Assembly (NCBI RefSeq): GCF_000738775.1 | Contig: NZ_JPOC01000033.1 | Span: 99,854 to 163,853, forward strand | Direction: 5' to 3' | DNA: 64,000 bases | DNA from: Prescottella defluvii | Lineage (GTDB): Bacteria; Actinomycetota; Actinomycetes; Mycobacteriales; Mycobacteriaceae | Shown: positions 7,771 through 16,993 of the stretch, piece after piece | Layout: every line of letters starts with the position of its first letter | Numbering within the stretch: position 1 is the first letter of the stretch | Made by a program: the position numbers and the translations under genes | Notes under the pieces: model-generated | What the model was told of the DNA's origin: nothing | The model's database searches: none | The model's input: the letters and a program-made list of their open reading frames with translations, nothing else

Positions 7771-9336
7771 CTACTTCGCCATGCCAACGTGGCGGAGGTC
7801 GAAGATGCCGAGGTTCACCCAGGGCATGCCCTCGGTGCCGGTCACCCTCGACGTCGATACGGTCGCGTTGGTCTGGTTGCAGATCGGGACGAACATCGCC
7901 TCCTGCAGCGTCAGATCCCAGATCTGGCGGTACAGCGGCGCCCTCTCCTCCTGCGTCAGAAGCGGGTTCGCGGCCTTCGCAGCCAGTTCCTGGATCTGCA
8001 CGTTGCCGTCGGCCAGGTCGTACGCGCCGGTCACGAAGTAGTTGACGGTCTCGGCCGGATCGCCCTTCGGGCTGAAACTGTTGGCGACCGACGCCTGGAA
8101 GTCACCCGCCATGTAGCGCGGTTCGGCCTGCGCGATCGGCACCGGATTGAGTTCGGCGTCGATCCCGGCCGCCGACAGCGCCGATTGGATGACGTTGGCC
8201 GGCTTCTCCGTGTTGGTCCCCGCCGAGAACGTCAACTCGACCTCGATGCCGCCGGATTGCTGCACAAGGCTTTTCGCGGCGTCCAGGTCGAACTGGTACG
8301 GGTACGTGTATCCCTCGTCCGAGGACCAGTCGCCGGCCGGATGCAACTGCCGGGTGGGCTTGCAGGTGCCGGAGAAGAGCGCGCTGATCGCCGCCGGATC
8401 GATCGCGTGTGCCACGGCCTGCCTGGCTACGGGATCGGCCAGATCACCCCGGGAACGCATGTAGAGACCCAGGACGTTGCGGAACTGGACCTCCGTCACG
8501 GCGAGGGCTCCGGTGGTGGAGAGCGACTGCGCCTCGACGACCTCGTTGGCCGAACTCACCCAGGCCAGGTCGAGCGCACCGGTCTTCAGCCCGTTCAGCC
8601 GGGTGCTCGCATCCGAGATCGACTTGAACTCGATGCCGGCGAGCTTGCCGGCCTCGGGATCCCAGTTCGTGCCCTCCGCCCGGGCGAGAGTGACCGATTC
8701 CTCGGGCACGTAGGCGGTCACGACGTAGGCACCCGATCCGGCCTGGCCGGGGTTGCTCCGCAGATCCGCACCCGAGGCGATCGCGCGGGGGCTCACCATC
8801 ATTCCGACGTTGGAGCTGAACACGCTCGGCAGTTCCACGCCCGTACCGGGCGCGAGGTGCAGGCGCACCGTGTGCTCGTCGACGGCGTCGACGGTCGTGA
8901 CGCCTTTCAGCGCCGCGACGACGGTGCTTCCTTCCATCGTCTTCCCGCGCTGAATGTTCGCGGCGACCGCGGCAGCGTCGAACGCGGCACCGTCGTGGAA
9001 GGTGACGCCCTGTCGCAACTTCAGTTCCAGATACGAGCCGTCGGGTGCGAACTCCCACGATTCGGCCAGTCCCGGCTCCAGCTTGCCGTCGCCATCGACG
9101 ACGACGAGGCGATCGAAGATCGGGGTGAGATACGCCCACCCACCGACGTTCGGCTGGAGGTACGGGTCGAGGTTGCGGGTGGGGGCCGCCGACGCGACGC
9201 GCAGGACCGCGTCCGGGTCCGTCGGCCCGGACGCGCCCTGGGCGGCCGGTGTGGTCCCGCCGCCGCATGCGGCGGTGAGGAGCAGGCCCGCGGCGGCCGC
9301 CGCCGCCAGGGCCGTTCTGCCGATCCTTCTGGTCAT
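7771..9336 (-). CDS. ABC transporter substrate-binding lipoprotein, family 5 (SBP_bac_5)
   Basis: A 521-residue solute-binding protein of the oligopeptide/nickel type. It has a lipoprotein signal peptide with lipobox LTAAC (Cys24 with the start used here), then PTRNLDPYLQPN and FDRLVVVDGDGKLEPGLAESWE, the classic N-terminal lobe. The N-terminal AKSLVQQSGG-type and YRQIWDLTLQEAMFVPICNQ segments near the C-terminus complete the fold. The ATG at 9336 is preferred over the in-frame GTG at 9345, because an AGGAG lies eight bases before the former and would overlap the latter. No permease or ATPase gene is in the window, so this is an orphan receptor between two sulfatase genes. It probably delivers the sulfated substrate or a product. 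Confidence 0.9.
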   Translation of the reverse strand: MTRRIGRTALAAAAAAGLLLTAACGGGTTPAAQGASGPTDPDAVLRVASAAPTRNLDPYLQPNVGGWAYLTPIFDRLVVVDGDGKLEPGLAESWEFAPDGSYLELKLRQGVTFHDGAAFDAAAVAANIQRGKTMEGSTVVAALKGVTTVDAVDEHTVRLHLAPGTGVELPSVFSSNVGMMVSPRAIASGADLRSNPGQAGSGAYVVTAYVPEESVTLARAEGTNWDPEAGKLAGIEFKSISDASTRLNGLKTGALDLAWVSSANEVVEAQSLSTTGALAVTEVQFRNVLGLYMRSRGDLADPVARQAVAHAIDPAAISALFSGTCKPTRQLHPAGDWSSDEGYTYPYQFDLDAAKSLVQQSGGIEVELTFSAGTNTEKPANVIQSALSAAGIDAELNPVPIAQAEPRYMAGDFQASVANSFSPKGDPAETVNYFVTGAYDLADGNVQIQELAAKAANPLLTQEERAPLYRQIWDLTLQEAMFVPICNQTNATVSTSRVTGTEGMPWVNLGIFDLRHVGMAK

Positions 9337-9376
9337 CTGTCGCACTCCTGATCGAGAGGTGAAGGGTGAGGCGTCG

Positions 9377-11713
9377 TCAGTGCGACGCGAGGAAGGACTG
9401 CTTCTTCTGCGCGAACGCCGGGATCACGCGATCGTCCCCGAATGCGAAGTGCACCCGGTGGATCCGGCCCGGGAACGTGCTGACGGAGCCGGCGGCGTAC
9501 TCCGGGCTGACCGAGGTCCCGCGTTCGGCCCCGACGGTGAGCATCTCGTCGATCGAGAAGTTGAACTTCAACGTCCGCGCGAGCGCGCCGGCCCCCACGG
9601 GCACGCCGTCGACGAGCATCCGGATCTGCGCACCGGCACCCAACTCGCCTCCCGCATAGCGTGACTCGATGACGAGTGTGTGCCGTCCGGGGGTGAGCGC
9701 CTCCGTTCCCCGCACGTAGGTCCGTTCCACGTCGGCGTAGTTGTAGCAGTAGGTGAGCACACCCTGCTTCACGTACACGGACCAGCCACCGAACTGACCG
9801 CCCTGAGCGATCAGGACGCCGTCCGCGGCCTCGGGGACGTCCACGTCCAGCGTCAGGGTGAACGACACGTTCTTCACGTCGGGGGCGACGTCCTCGGGCA
9901 GCGGGCCGATGTCCGGCGGCAGGTCGATCTCGGTCCGGCCTTCCAGCGGGGTGCGCCGACCCGCGATCGCGGCGACGAAACGCTCGTTCAGCCGATCGTC
10001 GAGGGGGAACACCTGATGTCTGCGGGCCTCCCGCTCGAAGATCTCCTGCAGTTCGGCGAGCTTCTCCGGGTACTCGGCCGCCAGGTCGCGCGTCTGCGTC
10101 CAGTCGCCGGTGGTGTCGTACAACTCCCACACGTCGTCCTCGAACGCCGGCAGCGTCACGCCGCGCCTCCACGGGACCTTGTGCACCGTGACCGCCGTCC
10201 AACCATCATGGTAGACACCGCGATTGCCGAACATCTCGAAGTACTGCGTCGTGTGCCGGTCGGGGGCGTCGGGGGCACCGAACGAGTACAGCATCGACAC
10301 TCCCTCGATGGGATCCTGCGCCACACCGTCGACCGAATCGGGTGCCGGGATACCGGCCGCCTCGAGAATGGTCGGCACGACGTCGATGCAGTGATGCCAC
10401 TGGTGGCGCACCTCGCCGGACGCCGCGACCGCGGCCGGCCAGTGCACGATCATCCCGTTCCGGGTGCCACCGTAATGGGACGCCACCTGCTTCGCCCACC
10501 GGTAGGGCGTGTTGGTGGCCAGGGCCCAGCCGGCCGGGTAGTGGGCGTAGCTGTCGGGTCCACCGATGTCGTCGAGACGGGCGTGGATTCGATCGACGTC
10601 GTCGGTCAGGTGGTTGATGTGCAGCACCTGGTTCAGCGTCCCGTACAACCCGCCCTCGGCGGACGCACCATTGTCCCCCAGCACGTAGAAGATCAGGGTG
10701 TTGTCCAGTTGGCCCAGCTCCTCCACAGCATCGATGAACCGGCCTGTCTGAGCGTCACAGTGTTCCGCCATTCCGGCGTAGGTCTCCATCAGACGCTCGG
10801 CGACGACCTTCTGAACCGGGGTGAGGTCCTCCCACAGTGGGACGCCCTCCCCCCAGTCGGCGAGTTCGGCGTCGTCGGGGACCAGTCCCAGCTCCTTCTG
10901 CCGAGCGAGGATCGTGTGCCGTTCGGCGTTCCATCCCTCCGAGAACCGGCCCGCGTACCTCTCCCGCCAGCCTGGTGGGACCTGCAGCGGGTCGTGGCAC
11001 GCGCCGTAGCTGAGGAGACAGAACCAGGGCTTGTCCTCGTCGACCATGTCCAGGGTGCGGACCCACCGGATGGCTTGATCCGCGAGATCCTCCGAAAGGT
11101 GGTATCCCTCTTCCGGTGTCCGGGGCGGCTCGATCCGAGTGGTGCCGTCGATCAGGTTCGGGTAGTACTGGTTGGTCTCGGCGCCGATGAAGCCGTAGAA
11201 GCGGTCGAAACCCTCCCTGGTCGGCCACCGGTCGAACGGACCCGACTCGGCCAGCTCGATGGGCGGTGTCTGATGCATTTTCCCGAATGCGCCTGTGGCA
11301 TAACCGTTGTACTGAAGAATCTGCGCGATCGTCGCCATCGACCGCGGCCGGAGGGAGTTGTAGCCCGGTGCATTGGTGGCCAGGTCCGGCAGAGCACCCA
11401 TACCGACGCTGTGATGATTGCGGCCGGTGAGCAGCGCTGCCCGGGTCGGACCGCACAGTGCGGTGGTGTGGAACCGCGAGTACTTCAGCCCACCGTCCGC
11501 GAGCCTCTCCGCCGTCGGCATCCGGCACGGACCGCCGTACGCGGACGAGGCGCCGAAGCCGACGTCGTCGAGGAGCACGACGAGGACATTGGGCGCCTGC
11601 CCCGGCGGACTCGGCTGCGCCGCACGCGGAAACGGGCGCTGCTGCTCGCGGTAGTCCCGCGCCGACTCCGGATACTCGGTGGCAGGAGCGGCCGGCAACG
11701 TACGTCTGGTCAT
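9377..11713 (-). CDS. Type I arylsulfatase paralogue (778 aa)
   Basis: First gene of the sulfatase operon and a distant paralogue of the gene at 5396-7753, with the same domain order. The formylglycine motif is CGPTR (Cys87-Arg91), consistent with the CxPxR consensus although Gly replaces the more usual Ser at the second position. Metal site residues are in VLLDDVGFG (Asp49, Asp50) and LGDNGAS; FGKMH replaces GKWH. A C-terminal beta-rich domain contains IAQGGQFGGWSVYVKQG. A strong ribosome site (GAGGAG) precedes the ATG at 11713. No signal peptide. The gap to the binding-protein gene is 40 bp. Having two different sulfatases in one operon suggests two ester positions or two substrates. Confidence 0.92.
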   Translation of the reverse strand: MTRRTLPAAPATEYPESARDYREQQRPFPRAAQPSPPGQAPNVLVVLLDDVGFGASSAYGGPCRMPTAERLADGGLKYSRFHTTALCGPTRAALLTGRNHHSVGMGALPDLATNAPGYNSLRPRSMATIAQILQYNGYATGAFGKMHQTPPIELAESGPFDRWPTREGFDRFYGFIGAETNQYYPNLIDGTTRIEPPRTPEEGYHLSEDLADQAIRWVRTLDMVDEDKPWFCLLSYGACHDPLQVPPGWRERYAGRFSEGWNAERHTILARQKELGLVPDDAELADWGEGVPLWEDLTPVQKVVAERLMETYAGMAEHCDAQTGRFIDAVEELGQLDNTLIFYVLGDNGASAEGGLYGTLNQVLHINHLTDDVDRIHARLDDIGGPDSYAHYPAGWALATNTPYRWAKQVASHYGGTRNGMIVHWPAAVAASGEVRHQWHHCIDVVPTILEAAGIPAPDSVDGVAQDPIEGVSMLYSFGAPDAPDRHTTQYFEMFGNRGVYHDGWTAVTVHKVPWRRGVTLPAFEDDVWELYDTTGDWTQTRDLAAEYPEKLAELQEIFEREARRHQVFPLDDRLNERFVAAIAGRRTPLEGRTEIDLPPDIGPLPEDVAPDVKNVSFTLTLDVDVPEAADGVLIAQGGQFGGWSVYVKQGVLTYCYNYADVERTYVRGTEALTPGRHTLVIESRYAGGELGAGAQIRMLVDGVPVGAGALARTLKFNFSIDEMLTVGAERGTSVSPEYAAGSVSTFPGRIHRVHFAFGDDRVIPAFAQKKQSFLASH

Positions 11714-11955
11714 GCTCTCTCCTCGCGACACGGACACACTCGCTTTCGAGACGTGGATCGGGTGGTTCCGAGACCGTGACACCGCGCCGACGACGAGAGA
11801 AGACCGGCTTCCCACCCAGCGGGAGGGGCGCTGCGCGTGGCCCTGCGCCGCACCCCGTCCGGGAGCTGTCCCGCTGGCCGCCACAGTGCGCGTGCACGGC
11901 CGCCGCTCGCGTCCGATCCTCACCGAAGCACAGCCGAGCATGAGGAGAGGCGCTG
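11714..11955. promoter_or_regulatory. Divergent promoter region, sulfatase operon / Rieske oxygenase
   Basis: A 242-bp non-coding gap between two divergently transcribed catabolic operons. It must contain both promoters. I found no strong dyad, no clear KstR-type box and no convincing -35/-10 pair. The only clear element is the ribosome site GAGGAGAGG before 11956. Confidence 0.5.
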
Positions 11956-13089
11956 ATGACTGACAATTCGTCACCCGAGTACCGAGTAATCGAAGGCGGC
12001 AGTAATCCGACCCGATTCGCCCGTGGATGGCACTGCCTCGGGTTGTCACGGGACTTCCGTGACGGAAAGCCGCACCAGGTGAGCGTTTTCGGCACGCAAC
12101 TGGTCGTCTTCGCAGCGGAGGACGGGGAGTTCGGTGTCCTCGACGCCTACTGCCGGCACATGGGCGGCAACCTCGCCCTGGGAACGATCAAGGGCGACAC
12201 CGTTGCATGCCCGTTCCACGACTGGCGATGGGGACGGAACGGTCGCTGCACCGACATCCCCTACGCGCGCCGCGTTCCCCCGGTGGCACGGACCCGCGCC
12301 TGGCACACGCTCGAGCGCAACGGCCAATTGTTCGTGTGGCACGATCCCGAAGGCCGGGAACCGGACGCGGACATCCCGACCATCCCCGAGACGGACTCCC
12401 CCGAGTGGACCGACTGGACCTGGGAGTCGATCCTGATCGAGGGAGCGCACTGCCGGGAACTGATCGACAACAACGTCGACATGGCGCACTTCTTCTACGT
12501 CCACAATTCCTATCCGACGTACTTCAAGAACGTGTTCGAGGGTGACGCGGCAACGCAGATCATGGAGAACCGTCCCCGACCGGATCGCAACGCGGGAGTC
12601 CACTTCGGACAGTCCGATTCCAAGGTGCACTCGGAGGCAACGTATTTCGGCCCCTCGTACATGATCGACAGGCTGACCAGCTCGTCCTCGATGCGCACCG
12701 TCGAGACGATTCTGATCAACTGCCACTACCCCGTCACACCGGACTCCTTCGTTCTTCAGTACGGAGTCATGGTCAAACGGCCCGACGGGATGTCGGCGGA
12801 ACAGGCCGATGCGATGGCCGCGCAGTTCGTGTCGGGCGTCGAGAGTGGCTTCCTCGAAGACGTCAAGATCTGGAAGAACAAGACCCGGATCGACAATCCA
12901 CTCCTCACGGAGGAGGACGGACCGGTCTATCAACTCCGACGCTGGTACAGCCAGTTCTACGTCGACCGCGCCGACGTCACCGCCGACATGACCAGCCGGT
13001 TCGAGAACGAGGTCGACACCACCCGCGCCCGCGCCAACTGGGAGCGGGAAGTCACCGGAGCCGCCGCAGAATGGAAGGTGGCTCCATGA
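11956..13089 (+). CDS. Rieske oxygenase, KshA-like (3-ketosteroid 9-alpha-hydroxylase oxygenase family)
   Basis: A 377-residue terminal oxygenase. The Rieske [2Fe-2S] motif is CRH (Cys66, His68) and CPFH (Cys85, His88), spaced 16 residues apart. The mononuclear iron site is NVDMAHFFYVH (Asn173, Asp175, His178, His183), followed by PTYFKNVFEG; this wording and the length match KshA from Rhodococcus and Mycobacterium closely. KshA hydroxylates C9 of androstadienedione-type steroids, or of their CoA thioesters, using reductase KshB, which is absent here. Several KshA paralogues with different substrate ranges are common in rhodococci. The gene overlaps the following MFS gene by ATGA, so uptake or export and oxidation are co-produced. 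Confidence 0.85.
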   Translation: MTDNSSPEYRVIEGGSNPTRFARGWHCLGLSRDFRDGKPHQVSVFGTQLVVFAAEDGEFGVLDAYCRHMGGNLALGTIKGDTVACPFHDWRWGRNGRCTDIPYARRVPPVARTRAWHTLERNGQLFVWHDPEGREPDADIPTIPETDSPEWTDWTWESILIEGAHCRELIDNNVDMAHFFYVHNSYPTYFKNVFEGDAATQIMENRPRPDRNAGVHFGQSDSKVHSEATYFGPSYMIDRLTSSSSMRTVETILINCHYPVTPDSFVLQYGVMVKRPDGMSAEQADAMAAQFVSGVESGFLEDVKIWKNKTRIDNPLLTEEDGPVYQLRRWYSQFYVDRADVTADMTSRFENEVDTTRARANWEREVTGAAAEWKVAP

Positions 13090-14552
13090 AACGGGGAGTC
13101 GCACTGAATGAAACGAACGAGCGTGCCGCCGAGCGCTCGCCGTGGTTCTACATCAGGATCATCGGTTCGCTGATTCTGTTGTCCGAGGTGTTCGCCTACG
13201 AGTTCAACATGGTCAGCCCCGGACTCCCGGAGATCGCCCAGGAATTTTCCACCAAGGATCCGGGGCTGACGATGACCGTCGTCTTTCTCGCGTCAGCCGT
13301 CATCGTGCCGCTCCTCGCGAAGCTCGGCGACCTGTACGGCAAGAAGCGGATCATCCTGATCGGTTCGACCGTCTTCGCCGTCGGCACGGTCATGAGCGCC
13401 ATGGCCACGAGCTATCCGCTCTTCCTCGCAGGACGAGTGCTGATGGCGTTCGGCCTGGTCGGCCCCGTCGTCACCTACGGACTCGTCCGTGACCTCTTCC
13501 CGCCACGGCTGGTCCCGATCGCGATCGGCGGCCTGGGTGTCGGCTTCGGCGCCTCGGCGGTCAGTGGTCCGATGATCGGCGGCTGGCTGATCGACAACCA
13601 CGGTTTCCGCAGCGTGTTCTGGTTCCTGCTCGCCTACGTGATCGTCATGGGTGCACTCGTCGCGTTCGTCGTGCCGGAGAGCCCGAACCGGACTCGTCAG
13701 GCGCTCGACATTCGGGGAGCCGCCCTGCTCGGTGCCGGCGCCGGCGCGCTCGTACTCGCCAGCTCGGTCGCGAGTGTCCGGATTCCCGCCGTCATCGCCG
13801 GCATCGCGCTGCTCGCCCTGTTCGTGTGGGCACAGAAACGCACCGCGGAGCCGCTGATCTCGGTGTCTCTGCTGGCGAGCCCGAAGCTGTCGGCGAGCCT
13901 GCTCGTCTCCGCATTGATCAGCTTCATCCTCGGCGCCAACGCCGTGCTGATGCCGCAGATGCTCCGCACCCCGACCGTTCCCGGAGTGGTGGACGGAATG
14001 GGGCTCACTGCTTGGGAGTTCGCGCTCTACATGGGTCTGCCGATGGGCGTGACGGCGGCAGTGTGCGGCTTCCTCGCCGGGTGGTTCGCACGACGGTTCG
14101 GTCCTCGTCTGGGAATGCTGATCTCGGCGTTCGGCTGGACGGGCGGCATGGCGATCGTGGCGATGGACTGGGTGGAGTCGGAGATCCACGCCGTCGTGAT
14201 CGGCATGCTGCTCGGTGTCGGTCAGGGCTTCTACATCGCCTCGTCGGCGAACATGATCATCGAGGCGGTACCGGCGAGCCAGCAGGGCATCAGCGCCTCC
14301 ATGAAGTACACGCTCGACATGATCTTCAGTGCGCTCGCGGCGGCAGTCAGCGGTGCCATTCTTGCCGCGCACGTCGCCACGGTGATCGAGGCGAAGAACG
14401 TCACGATCTTCGGCATGGACGGCTACCAGTCTGCGTACATGGTCCTGGCGGTCACCGGCGTCGTCACCATCGTCGCCACCCTCCTGATGCGGCACGGCCG
14501 CACCCCGGCCACCGGTGGAGTCGCTGCCGACGCGGTCGCGGCCACCCACTAG
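13086..14552 (+). CDS. MFS transporter coupled to the Rieske oxygenase
   Basis: A 488-residue membrane protein with about 14 predicted helices. The loop motif KLGDLYGKKRIILIG follows TM2, and GFGASAVSGPMIGGWL resembles motif C. Start at 13086 lies inside the stop of the oxygenase gene (ATGA), with GGAAGG just upstream; an earlier in-frame ATG at 13071 is inside the oxygenase gene and less likely. The direction of transport cannot be told from sequence. Context suggests a steroid-like acid or an aromatic intermediate. It ends 14 bp before a perfect bidirectional terminator. Confidence 0.88.
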   Translation: MKRGVALNETNERAAERSPWFYIRIIGSLILLSEVFAYEFNMVSPGLPEIAQEFSTKDPGLTMTVVFLASAVIVPLLAKLGDLYGKKRIILIGSTVFAVGTVMSAMATSYPLFLAGRVLMAFGLVGPVVTYGLVRDLFPPRLVPIAIGGLGVGFGASAVSGPMIGGWLIDNHGFRSVFWFLLAYVIVMGALVAFVVPESPNRTRQALDIRGAALLGAGAGALVLASSVASVRIPAVIAGIALLALFVWAQKRTAEPLISVSLLASPKLSASLLVSALISFILGANAVLMPQMLRTPTVPGVVDGMGLTAWEFALYMGLPMGVTAAVCGFLAGWFARRFGPRLGMLISAFGWTGGMAIVAMDWVESEIHAVVIGMLLGVGQGFYIASSANMIIEAVPASQQGISASMKYTLDMIFSALAAAVSGAILAAHVATVIEAKNVTIFGMDGYQSAYMVLAVTGVVTIVATLLMRHGRTPATGGVAADAVAATH

Positions 14553-14565
14553 ACCGACCACACCC

Positions 14566-14608
14566 GACTCGGTGGTGCGGCCCGCAGTGCGGGCCGCACC
14601 ACCGAGTC
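14566..14608. terminator. Bidirectional terminator, MFS / IclR genes
   Basis: Perfect inverted repeat with 21-bp arms (14566-14586 and 14588-14608) between the convergent MFS and IclR genes. Apart from a few central bases that form the loop, every base pairs. Short T-runs are missing, as is usual in high-GC actinobacteria. Confidence 0.85.
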
Positions 14609-14609
14609 G

Positions 14610-15479
14610 TCACACCCAGTCCCCCGCGTGTACGGAGCCGAGGAGCTTGATCATCATGGCGTCGGGGACACGCTTGGTCGACGAGATCGAGCGCTGCGGT
14701 TCGCCGCCACCCTCGTTCGACATGCCGGCGACAACGCGCCGCGTGGCTTCGGTCAGCATCGGCCCGAGCCGGTCGAGGGCGTTCGGGCGGATACGGCCGG
14801 TGAGAGTCAATGCCGAATGGGTACCGTCGCTGTTCCGAAAAGCCTTCGCAGCTCCGCTGATTCCGACGAAGGCCTCTTCTCTCGCATGCCCGATGCCTCC
14901 CCGGCGCCGAGTTCGGTGCAGTTCGAGATGCAGTTCGGTCCTGGTCGGAATCGTCCACGCCGTGCGCTTGACGAGGGTCGCCGGAAGCAGCCTGTCGACG
15001 ATCTCGGGTTCGTGCGACGCGAGTATGGCCTTACCGGCAGCAGTGGCGTGCAAGGGAAGCCGGGCACCGACGCGAGTCGGCACCGACGCAGCACCGCTCC
15101 CACCGATCTTGTCGAGCACGACCACGTGAGCTCCGTCCTCGACGCACAGATGCGCCACCAGCCCGGTCTCGTCGGCCAGTGCCTGCAGCAACGGGGCAGC
15201 GGCGACGCGAAGTCGGAAGCGGTCCGTCGGTTCTCGCGCCGAGAGGATGCCGCCACCGAGCATGTATCCGTCCTGAACCCGGCGCAGCCAGCCGAACCGG
15301 ATCATCTCGTCGATGATGCGATGCGTCGTCGAGCGCGGAAGCCCCGACGCGCTGGCGATGTCGCCACCGTTGAGGCAGGACTGCGGCGTCTCGAACGCCC
15401 TGACGATCATGGTCATCCGCTCGATCATCGACGTGCGGCGATCTTGTCGATCCCCGGCGACTTCGGTGGTGCCGACCAT
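14610..15479 (-). CDS. IclR family transcriptional regulator
   Basis: A 289-residue regulator. The N-terminal winged helix contains MIERMTMIVRAFETPQ, then GLPRSTTHRIIDEMIRFGWL (recognition helix near residues 47-60). The C-terminal effector domain has the IclR landmarks RLPLHATAAGKAILA and EEAFVGISGAAKAF. I use the ATG at 15479, although an internal Met at residue 18 is a possible start. IclR proteins commonly control aromatic and steroid catabolic operons. It lies downstream of and on the same strand as the HsaA-like gene (146-bp gap), so it may control that gene and the divergent SDR. Confidence 0.9.
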   Translation of the reverse strand: MVGTTEVAGDRQDRRTSMIERMTMIVRAFETPQSCLNGGDIASASGLPRSTTHRIIDEMIRFGWLRRVQDGYMLGGGILSAREPTDRFRLRVAAAPLLQALADETGLVAHLCVEDGAHVVVLDKIGGSGAASVPTRVGARLPLHATAAGKAILASHEPEIVDRLLPATLVKRTAWTIPTRTELHLELHRTRRRGGIGHAREEAFVGISGAAKAFRNSDGTHSALTLTGRIRPNALDRLGPMLTEATRRVVAGMSNEGGGEPQRSISSTKRVPDAMMIKLLGSVHAGDWV

Positions 15480-15625
15480 TGATGCGCCTCGAGAACTGGT
15501 CGTGGGTGATGCGGTGTGCAGAACGATCTCCTCCCCGGTTGTGGAGAGGAACGATAGAGAGATCCGGCACGTGACACCCGCCACATTCCACCCAGTGAGA
15601 ACGCGACGACAGATCGGTGAGGAGG

Positions 15626-16798
15626 TCAGAGGAAGACCAGTTCCTCCTCGATGTCCCTGCCCATTTCGCTCCGGCCGAACACCGCCAGCATGGGTTCGAG
15701 ATCGTTGACCCGATGCGAGCAACCCACATGGACGTCCCGCCACGCACGCTGCACCGGCGAATCCGTCGACAGGCAGGCGCGCCCCCCGAGGCGCACCAGT
15801 CGCTCGACCACGGTGAGGGCCAGTTCGCCGGCGAGTACCTGATCCCGCCGAGCCCGAGCCTGCAGTTCGACAGGTGTGTCGCGGGTGGTCGCCGCGATCA
15901 CCTCGAGTTCCCGCGTGTTCCGGTCGAGGAGCATGACGGCCTGGTCGATCTCGGCGGCACAACGCCCCACTGCCGCGGCGACACGTTCTTGCCCCGAACC
16001 CGTTCCTGCCGTGAGGGTGTCGGTCGGCGCGTCCTGCAGTTGCGCTATCAGTGCCGCGTAGGCCGCCTCCGCCGCACCGATCAGCGGTACCGTCAGCGCC
16101 GTCGAGAACAGCGACGCGAGCGAATGCCGGTACAACGAACTGCGCGACAGGCTTCCCCGGCGACTGGCGCGCACATTCCGTCGGCTCGTGCGATACACCC
16201 GATATGCCGGCACCGGGACATCGGTCATCCGGACGTCCGCGTTCGCGGCAGCGCGGAGTCCGACACACTCGGTGGCGTCCGTCATCTCCACGTCCGCACG
16301 GGGGACGAGTGCCAGTCCGTGTTCGACCGGGTCGCCTGCCTGGTTCAGGATCAGCGCTCCGACGAACACCCAGTCGCTCTCCGCGAGACCGGAGACGAAC
16401 CGCCACTGGCCGGACAGTCGATAGCCGTCTCCGTGCGGACACAGTTGTCCGGTGTGCTGATAGGACGAGGCGACGAGACTGTCGGGGCCGGAGTTCCACA
16501 CGTCGCTCTGTGCCCGCTCGTCGAACAGTCCCACCTGCCAGGAATTGACCATGAGCGTGGCGGCGACCCAGCCGGTCGATGTGCATGCACGCGAAACGAT
16601 TCGGACCACGTCGAATGCCTCGCTCGGCGTCGATTCGAGGCCCCCGAACCCGGCCGGAGTCATCATCCGGAAGACGCCGATCTCGACGAGCGCGGCGATG
16701 GCCTCGGGCCGCAGCCGTCCGGTCCGGTCCGTCTGCCGGGCTCCGTCGGCGATCTCCCCGGCGGCGTCTCGAACGTGGTTCAACAGCGACGCTGACAT
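15626..16798 (-). CDS. HsaA-like flavin-dependent monooxygenase / acyl-CoA dehydrogenase fold
   Basis: A 390-residue protein of the acyl-CoA-dehydrogenase fold. It shows GVFRMMTPAGFGGLE near residue 41, CTSTGWVAATLMVNSW in the helix that follows, SGQWRFVSGLAESDWVFVGA in the beta domain, and RAWRDVHVGCSHRVND at the C-terminus. This last RDVHVGCSH-type segment is typical of the HsaA/HpaH group of reduced-flavin monooxygenases rather than true dehydrogenases. HsaA hydroxylates 3-HSA in steroid ring degradation and needs a flavin reductase HsaB, which is not seen here. A strong GAGGAG ribosome site precedes the ATG at 16798. The exact substrate is uncertain; the gene could serve another phenol. 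Confidence 0.8.
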   Translation of the reverse strand: MSASLLNHVRDAAGEIADGARQTDRTGRLRPEAIAALVEIGVFRMMTPAGFGGLESTPSEAFDVVRIVSRACTSTGWVAATLMVNSWQVGLFDERAQSDVWNSGPDSLVASSYQHTGQLCPHGDGYRLSGQWRFVSGLAESDWVFVGALILNQAGDPVEHGLALVPRADVEMTDATECVGLRAAANADVRMTDVPVPAYRVYRTSRRNVRASRRGSLSRSSLYRHSLASLFSTALTVPLIGAAEAAYAALIAQLQDAPTDTLTAGTGSGQERVAAAVGRCAAEIDQAVMLLDRNTRELEVIAATTRDTPVELQARARRDQVLAGELALTVVERLVRLGGRACLSTDSPVQRAWRDVHVGCSHRVNDLEPMLAVFGRSEMGRDIEEELVFL

Positions 16799-16993
16799 CG
16801 TCGGCTCCTCATCGGCGAACGAACATTTGGATGAATCGGCAACCCACCGGCACGCCGTGACTCCACATCTCACCCCAGAGGCCGACCGGCGTCCAGATTC
16901 GCCCTCCCGCTGGCTGAGAACGACCGTGTCCGCGACGATCGCGGCGCTGGTTGAGTCGACCGCTGTAGGCAAGAACGAGAGAAGAGGTGGGAA
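16799..16993. promoter_or_regulatory. Divergent promoter region with dyad, HsaA-like / SDR
   Basis: 195 bp between divergent genes. It contains the inverted repeat CCGCGA-CGA-TCGCGG at 16930-16944, 50 bp before the SDR start. This is a candidate site for the IclR regulator encoded at 14610-15479. No confident -35/-10 pair was found. Confidence 0.45.

Noticed and set aside
4637..8041. 1134-codon plus-strand open frame opposite the sulfatase
   Set aside because: Composition is Arg/Pro/Val-rich with no motif, while the minus strand has full sulfatase motifs; high GC makes long antisense frames common.
9680..11779. Long plus-strand frame opposite the second sulfatase
   Set aside because: No recognisable domain and no ribosome site; the opposite strand is clearly coding.
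11714..11955. KstR box upstream of the KshA-like gene
   Set aside because: No AACNNGTT core in the gap; control by KstR is unsupported.
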